A stretch of DNA of 64,000 bases, from NCBI RefSeq assembly GCF_900141985.1, contig NZ_FQZK01000003.1:458422-522421 (forward strand), in the 5' to 3' direction. Source of the stretch: Nocardiopsis flavescens. GTDB taxonomy: Bacteria; Actinomycetota; Actinomycetes; Streptosporangiales; Streptosporangiaceae. Within the stretch, counting starts at the first letter, position 1. Every line of letters starts with the position of its first letter. The notes below the pieces were generated by a model that was not told the DNA's origin, ran no database searches, and saw only the letters and a program-made list of their open reading frames with translations. The position numbers and the translations under genes are program-made. Shown here piece after piece: positions 61,302 through 64,000 of this stretch.

Positions 61302-62681
61302 TTGAGCGTGTTCGCGACCGAGCACAAGTCCGCTCCCCACTACCTGGACATCGCAGCGAACACCCACGGCGAGGAAAAGGGATTCCTTGTCGTGAAAGCA
61401 CTGGAACGGCTGGAAACGCGGCGCCCCCACGTGGTGGAGATCGGCCCCGGCGGCGGTGCCGCGGTCGGCTTTCTGGCCTCTCGGCTGCGCGAACCCCGGC
61501 ACGGGGACGGTCAGGTGCACCTGACCCTGGTCGAAGTCCCGGGAGTCACGTCGCAGGCCTTGTCCCGGGTCGTGGACGAGTTCAACGAGGTCGGGAGTTG
61601 CGAACTCGTCCACGGCCTCGCCCAGGACCTGGGGTCCCTTCTGTCACGCCCGGCCGATGTCGTCAGCGCCTCAGCGCTGGTGCACGAGGTCTATTCCTAC
61701 GGAGGAGGGTACGGCGGACTGCATGCGCTCATCCGCATCCTCGGCTCGGTGATCGAACCCTACGGGTACTTCGCTTACCGGGACCTGTTCTCCGTAGCGG
61801 ACCGCTGCCTGCACGAACGTGTCACCCACGCCTATGACGCACCCTCCTGGCTCAGGTTCCTGCGCATGTTCACCCCGCGCTACCTGAACCACGGAAAGCA
61901 CTCCTACCACCACATCCGCGACCAGGTGACGGCGCGCCAGGACTCACGGCTGGTGGAGGTCGCGGACCTGGACGTGGAGACCTGCGCCGTGATCGGTGCG
62001 CCCATCGGGTTGTTCCGCGAGATCCAACGCCACTACATCACTTTCCGCGACCATGTCTGGCGATCCGGAGTTCTGGGTTTCATCCCGATACTGGACGGGG
62101 AGCTGTCCGCGGAGTGGTTGGACGCGCGGACCGGGCACAAACTCGTGCACTACATCCTTTCCAGTACCGAGTGGCTGCCCAGGAGCTGCCGGGACATGTT
62201 GGAAGCCCTGAGCGAGCCTTATGCCGACCATCGCACCGTTGACGGGGACATCTTCGACCTGTGCACCGACCTGGCCCTGGACGCCTTCCTCGCCGCCGCG
62301 GAGCAAGGAGATCCCGTATGTGAGCGCGTGTGGGAGGAGTGGAGCGCCCGGGAGGGGCGTGAAACCTATGCTTATCTGACCATAGATGAACTGATCACAG
62401 AATTCGCGGTCACCTCGGCCCGGGCGAATCCCTCCCGCCCGACCGTGCTCCTGCCCTCCTCAGCCGAGGACATCGTGGTGAGGCAACGCCACTACTACAA
62501 TCGCTACCTCACCAAACGGCTCGCCAACCCCCTGCCGGACGCCAAACAACTGGTGCTGTTCCGCAACATCCCGGTGACGGATTCCCGGACCCTGGGCGAG
62601 GCACTGGGCGGGGTACAAGAGTCGGTCGGCAAGCACAACCTCGCCCGCGTGTACGCGGCCCTCAACCCTGGACGGGGATGA
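61302..62681 (+). CDS. SAM-dependent methyltransferase-like protein
   Basis: A 459-residue protein. Residues 1-190 carry a class I methyltransferase-like Rossmann fold: HVVEIGPGGGAAVGFLASRL (motif I), LTLVEVPGVTSQAL (acidic end of strand 2) and ADVVSASALVHEVYSYGGGYGGL. The C-terminal half is not recognised. I start at TTG 61302, six bases after AGGAGG; GTG 61308 is possible. It is divergent from the XRE-deformylase gene (170 bases) and overlaps the CYTH gene by four bases (ATGA). Substrate unknown. Confidence 0.75.
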   Translation: MSVFATEHKSAPHYLDIAANTHGEEKGFLVVKALERLETRRPHVVEIGPGGGAAVGFLASRLREPRHGDGQVHLTLVEVPGVTSQALSRVVDEFNEVGSCELVHGLAQDLGSLLSRPADVVSASALVHEVYSYGGGYGGLHALIRILGSVIEPYGYFAYRDLFSVADRCLHERVTHAYDAPSWLRFLRMFTPRYLNHGKHSYHHIRDQVTARQDSRLVEVADLDVETCAVIGAPIGLFREIQRHYITFRDHVWRSGVLGFIPILDGELSAEWLDARTGHKLVHYILSSTEWLPRSCRDMLEALSEPYADHRTVDGDIFDLCTDLALDAFLAAAEQGDPVCERVWEEWSAREGRETYAYLTIDELITEFAVTSARANPSRPTVLLPSSAEDIVVRQRHYYNRYLTKRLANPLPDAKQLVLFRNIPVTDSRTLGEALGGVQESVGKHNLARVYAALNPGRG

Positions 62682-63307
62682 TCCCGGTGGACCTGGTCGA
62701 GATCGAGCGCAAGCGTGCTCTAGGAGAGTGGGAACCGCTGGAAGACCGCCTACGGGAAGCGGGTTTCGCCCCCACCGGCCCGGTGGTGGAGGTCGACACC
62801 TATTACAGCCGCCCCGACGTGGACTTCCTGGAGACGGTCGAATGCCTGCGGGTGCGCGAAAGCGCGGGCCGGTGCGAAGTCACCTACAAACCGGCCTCCG
62901 ACGGCGGCGCACACGGCGCGGGCGGTGTCGTCGCCAAACAGGAGACGAACGTGGCGCTGGCCGACGGAGGTGAGGCCGCGCACGCGCACCGGCTGCTGGA
63001 GGCGCTGGGCATGGTCCTGCTGGCGCGGGTCGAGAAGTCGCGCACCTGCTACCGGGCCCCAGGCCGGCCGGACCTGTCCGTCGTGGTGGACGCGGTCGCG
63101 GGTGTGGGCTCTTTCGTGGAGACCGAGCTCGTCTCGTCCGACGAACGCGAGGACGTCGTGCGCCGATTGGAGGAGGTCGAGCGGCTTCTGGGGCTGGAGG
63201 CCCTCCCCGTGGTGACCCTGCCGTACCGGGACCTGGTGCTGGCGGCGGCGGTTTCCCGCGGTGCCGCGGAGCAGGGGCCACCAGCCGATGGGGCCGTCCA
63301 CAGGTGA
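62678..63307 (+). CDS. CYTH domain protein (class IV adenylate cyclase/thiamine-triphosphatase fold)
   Basis: A 209-residue protein with the CYTH signature VEIERKR (ExExK) at residues 7-13, then RVRESAGRCEVTYKPAS, AKQETNV, RVEKSRTCYRAP and SFVETELVSSDE, the acidic/basic strands of the triphosphate tunnel. CYTH enzymes cleave triphosphates or cyclise ATP to cAMP. Translationally coupled to the methyltransferase-like gene. The last residues (AVHR-stop) are encoded by direct-repeat copy 2, so the C-terminus has been altered by the repeat. Confidence 0.88.
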   Translation: MIPVDLVEIERKRALGEWEPLEDRLREAGFAPTGPVVEVDTYYSRPDVDFLETVECLRVRESAGRCEVTYKPASDGGAHGAGGVVAKQETNVALADGGEAAHAHRLLEALGMVLLARVEKSRTCYRAPGRPDLSVVVDAVAGVGSFVETELVSSDEREDVVRRLEEVERLLGLEALPVVTLPYRDLVLAAAVSRGAAEQGPPADGAVHR

Positions 63308-63418
63308 GGGGGAGCGGCTGCGGGAGGGGACGCGGGCGGGAGAGGATGGATGCGGGGGCGCCGTACGCCGTCGGTGCCGGGGCCATGGTCCCCCCGAATT
63401 CCACGCTAGCCCGCGCCC
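63294..63418 (+). repeat. Direct repeat flanking the XRE-PDF/CYTH cassette, copy 2
   Basis: Second copy of 59501-59623. It begins inside the last codons of the CYTH gene and supplies its stop codon. The two copies enclose 3.7 kb with three genes. Confidence 0.9.
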
Positions 63419-63520
63419 ACGCACCCCCGCCGCCCTTTGCTCCGGCCTGTGGACGGCCCCTGCGGGTCGACGGGCGCGCGGGACGTGTGGCCGTCGGTGC
63501 TCTGACCTCGTGTGGTGTGT

Positions 63521-63550
63521 GCGGGCTCCCCGGTGTGCCGGGGAGCCCGC
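63521..63550 (-). terminator. Terminator after the anti-sigma-type ATPase gene
   Basis: Perfect 13-bp stem (GCGGGCTCCCCGG / CCGGGGAGCCCGC), four-base loop, seven bases past the stop on the minus strand. Confidence 0.85.
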
Positions 63551-63557
63551 GATGCGG

Positions 63558-63989
63558 TCAGTGGGTGAGGGTGAAGGTGGCCCAGGTGTGGGTGCCGATG
63601 TCGCCGAAGGGGCACAGGGGTGAGTATCCCCAGGCTGTGGACAACTCTTCGATCATGAGGAGTCCGCGCTGGTCCTCGGCCTGTTGCCATTGGGTGGTGC
63701 TGCGGGTGCGGGGGAGGGCGGGGACGGTGCCGCCCAGGCCGTCGTCGGTGAAGCCCAGGGTCAGCGTGTGGTCGTCGGCCTGCCAGAGGGTGCGCACCAC
63801 GCCGCCGTCGTGTCCGGAGGCGGTGTACTTGACGCAGTTGGCGAACAGTTCGCTGCCGCACAGCACGAGGGTGTCGACCGTCTCGTCGTCGAGCCCGTCC
63901 AGGTCGGTGCGCAGGTCGCGGCGCACGGCGGACAGGCGGGGCAGCTCGCCGGGGTAGAGGCGGTGGGTCCACAGACGGTTCGGATTCAT
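63558..63989 (-). CDS. RsbW/SpoIIAB-like anti-sigma ATP-binding protein
   Basis: A 143-residue HATPase_c protein. N-box ELFANCVKYT (Asn in SELFANCVKYTASG), G1 box GFTDDGLGG, and late QRGLLMIEELSTAWGY (G2-like), typical of short actinomycete kinases related to RsbW. These often lie next to XRE-DUF5753/DUF397 pairs and may act as anti-sigma or partner-switching kinases. Here the defence and cassette genes separate it from such a pair at 56.2 kb. ATG 63989 close to the window edge. Confidence 0.9.
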   Translation of the reverse strand: MNPNRLWTHRLYPGELPRLSAVRRDLRTDLDGLDDETVDTLVLCGSELFANCVKYTASGHDGGVVRTLWQADDHTLTLGFTDDGLGGTVPALPRTRSTTQWQQAEDQRGLLMIEELSTAWGYSPLCPFGDIGTHTWATFTLTH

Positions 63990-64000
63990 GCTCCCACTCC

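Overview
The window comes from a high-GC actinobacterium. Third codon positions are almost all G or C, and GTG or TTG starts are common. The gene content points to Nocardiopsaceae (Nocardiopsis/Thermobifida relatives): a GH6 cellulase behind a perfect CelR operator (TGGGAGCGCTCCCA), an HrcA/CIRCE-controlled solitary groEL, an XPB helicase pair, BldC-like and WhiJ-type regulators, and a sortase-sorted surface protein. This placement is inferred from content, not from a database search.

Layout. 0-6.8 kb: lipoprotein fragment, MOSC protein, sacsin-type ATPase, DUF3027 protein with a cold-shock protein, HAAS-type membrane protein. 7-10.6 kb: flavoprotein, ECF41 (SigJ-type) sigma factor and NAD(P)-binding oxidoreductase, with matching ECF41-like promoters before the flavoprotein and the oxidoreductase. 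10.7-16.4 kb: two proteins sharing an XPB/Ssl2-type N-terminal module flank three small membrane proteins. 16.4-20.4 kb: R2lox oxidase, zeta-toxin kinase, GH6 cellulase. 20.6-29.6 kb: NUDIX hydrolase, an asymmetric heterodimeric ABC exporter, groEL with two CIRCE elements, and a padR-drrA-drrB-like operon with twin operators. 29.7-38.8 kb: GNAT, then a SAM riboswitch-thrC-MoaD-like sulfur-carrier operon, trehalose synthesis genes otsA and otsB, GrpB, and a subtilase-fold protein that has lost its catalytic triad.

38.8-44.1 kb: serine hydrolase, stand-alone argJ, and two tandem FAD monooxygenases sharing a 120-bp identical block. 44.1-45.7 kb: a gene-free island of inverted and tandem repeats. 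45.7-52.3 kb: two double-domain DUF6924 paralogues flank a TMEM175-like channel, an alpha/beta hydrolase divergent from a TetR gene over a 45-bp palindrome, and a membrane-protein/winged-helix pair behind a 44-bp palindrome. 52.4-54.9 kb: DUF4097 protein divergent from a collagen-like LAKTG surface protein.

55-64 kb is the accessory part: two BldC-like proteins, small coupled genes, a WhiJ-type XRE/DUF397 pair, an RloA/RloB (AbiL-like) defence pair, and a cassette bounded by about 120-bp direct repeats. The cassette encodes an XRE-peptide deformylase fusion, a SAM-methyltransferase-like protein and a CYTH protein. An anti-sigma-type ATPase lies at the right edge. The strongest candidates for something undescribed are this cassette and the SAM-riboswitch thrC/sulfur-carrier operon, whose carrier ends in Gly-Gly-Cys. 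No tRNA, rRNA, CRISPR array or transposase gene was seen.
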